Part shown: in pieces, positions 35,565 through 36,277 of the stretch
Layout of the letters: every line of letters begins with the position of its first letter
Numbering within the stretch: the first letter of the stretch is position 1
Origin: Falsiroseomonas selenitidurans
Lineage (GTDB): Bacteria; Pseudomonadota; Alphaproteobacteria; Acetobacterales; Acetobacteraceae
Assembly: GCF_012103215.1 (NCBI RefSeq)
Contig: NZ_JAAVNE010000053.1
Coordinates: forward strand, 1-36,277
DNA: 36,277 nt
Direction: 5' to 3'
Notes under the pieces: model-generated
Databases searched by the model: none
Told to the model about the DNA's origin: nothing
What the model saw: the letters and a program-made list of their open reading frames with translations, nothing else
Program-made: the position numbers and the translations under genes

Positions 35565-35883
35565 GGGCAGCACTCCCTCCTCGGCTGCGTGAGGTGCGTG
35601 TCGCATGACGTCGCACCGGTGCGCCCGGACCCACTTCTGGGTGGAACCGCCGCGCCGACACTGTGGCGGCGAGGGGCTTAAGCCTTCGTTGCGATGGTGC
35701 GCAGGATGCGGCAGATGCGCGAATGCTGGTCGGAGATTGCGGGAATGTTCAGGATTCCGCCTTGCGCCTTCCGGCAGCATGCCACAGCGGCGTTCTTCAC
35801 GAAGGCGAAACCCCTGCGCTGCTAGCCATGCTGCTAGGGGCCGCGATCGTCGCGCCCCGCTTCGGCAGAAGGCCAGGGCGGGC
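35565..35883. other. Divergent intergenic region upstream of bphP
   Basis: These 319 bases hold no gene I can support. They should contain the phytochrome operon promoter and that of the gene on the right. GGCTTAAGCC at 35675-35684 is a perfect palindrome, ACCCACTTCTGGGT at 35630-35643 a short hairpin, and a 12-base palindrome is listed separately. The region looks less GC-rich than the coding parts around it. I could not place -35 and -10 boxes with confidence. Confidence 0.5.
35612..35623. promoter_or_regulatory. Perfect 12-bp palindrome upstream of bphP
   Basis: CGCACCGGTGCG lies 48 bases before the phytochrome start codon, a fitting place for an operator that overlaps the promoter. It is seen by eye only; the regulator is unknown. 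Confidence 0.4.
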
Positions 35884-36277
35884 ATGGAATTCGGCACGCG
35901 CAGCATCCGCTCCGCCGGGAAGGGCAGTGGCAGCGTCGAGGTGACGCTGCCGGCGGTCTTCCGCGGCCTGGCCGGGCTGCCCTGCCGGGTGGCGCTGCGC
36001 GACGGGCTGCGGCCGGAACTAGTGCTGCAGCCGGAACTCGGCCCGGCGCGCGCCGCCTTCACCCGGCTGTGGGACATGCTGGCGGCGGCGATGGCGCTGG
36101 AGCCCGCGGCGCCGCCGCTGGCCGATTGCGCGCTGACGCTCTGGCCCGCCACGGAAGCGCCCGCCGCCGTGCCGCGCCTGGCCTGGGCCGATGGGCTGGC
36201 ACTGGCCGCGTGCGCCCCGCATCCGCCGGCGGCGGTGGCGCGCAGCGTCGCCATCGCCGATGCCGGCTTCATCGACG
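35884..36277 (+). CDS. Hypothetical protein, N-terminal part (runs off the window)
   Basis: An open frame of 131 codons without a stop starts at ATG 35884 behind AGGGCGGG and continues past the end. It begins MEFGTRSIRSAGKGSGSVEV and continues TLPAVFRGLAGLPC, then has RDGLRPELVLQPELGPA and a Trp in FTRLWDML. The first 50 residues have an AbrB/SpoVT-like beta pattern, but I do not recognise the family with certainty. Codon use is typical of the neighbours (GC-rich third positions), which supports a real gene. It is divergent from the phytochrome operon. Confidence 0.65.
   Translation, partial: MEFGTRSIRSAGKGSGSVEVTLPAVFRGLAGLPCRVALRDGLRPELVLQPELGPARAAFTRLWDMLAAAMALEPAAPPLADCALTLWPATEAPAAVPRLAWADGLALAACAPHPPAAVARSVAIADAGFID

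Noticed and set aside
35565..36272. An N-terminal extension of the phytochrome of about 236 residues
   Set aside because: It would run through the intergenic region and antisense to the next gene; the PAS domain and a good ribosome binding site fit the start at 35564.

Overview
The window is chromosomal DNA from a very GC-rich alphaproteobacterium, most likely Acetobacteraceae close to Roseomonas. The basis is base composition, the tilS-ftsH-folP-glmM gene order, an alphaproteobacterial RpoH and a divergent rluD / small membrane gene pair. The assignment rests on recognising sequences, not on a search.

Left part (1-14971, nearly all + strand). The 3' end of tilS is followed by ftsH with a strong terminator, then folP. 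Between folP and glmM lies an extra block: a xylose-type ABC transporter (xylF-xylH-xylG, with a half-length ATPase) flanked by two paralogous secreted proteins of unknown function. After glmM, thiD, a PhzF-family isomerase and a TehA/SLAC1-type membrane protein follow with 4-base overlaps (GTGA, TTGA, ATGA), so they look translationally coupled. An AI-2E-family permease gene converges on this unit.

Middle part (16110-27618). It holds serC-serA (serine biosynthesis), an endonuclease/exonuclease/phosphatase-family protein, a small lipoprotein gene divergent from an exported intradiol-dioxygenase-like protein, hisZ-purA, a cupin, a VOC dioxygenase-like protein, a hybrid histidine kinase with a LOV blue-light domain, and rpoH (sigma-32) with its own terminator.

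Rearranged part (27892-31047). rluD, a secreted-type protein with an unbroken nonapeptide (RTX) array, a small membrane protein, a DUF2256 protein and tRNA-Glu(CTC). The rluD 5' end together with the start of its divergent neighbour is present twice, about 1.55 kb apart. In each copy the opposite gene has decayed, and the RTX gene sits between the copies.

Right part (31115-35564, - strand) is the most striking region. It is a compact five-gene red-light operon: a phytochrome with PAS-GAF-PHY but no kinase, a STAS protein, a soluble MCP-type signalling protein, a heme oxygenase, and a ferredoxin-dependent bilin reductase of the PcyA type. Heme oxygenase would make biliverdin and the reductase could convert it to phycocyanobilin. 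The phytochrome has both the bacteriophytochrome N-terminal cysteine (Cys16) and a GAF cysteine aligned with the phycocyanobilin attachment site of Cph1 (Cys259). With no kinase, output probably runs through the STAS and MCP-like partners. This looks like a poorly described photosensory module.
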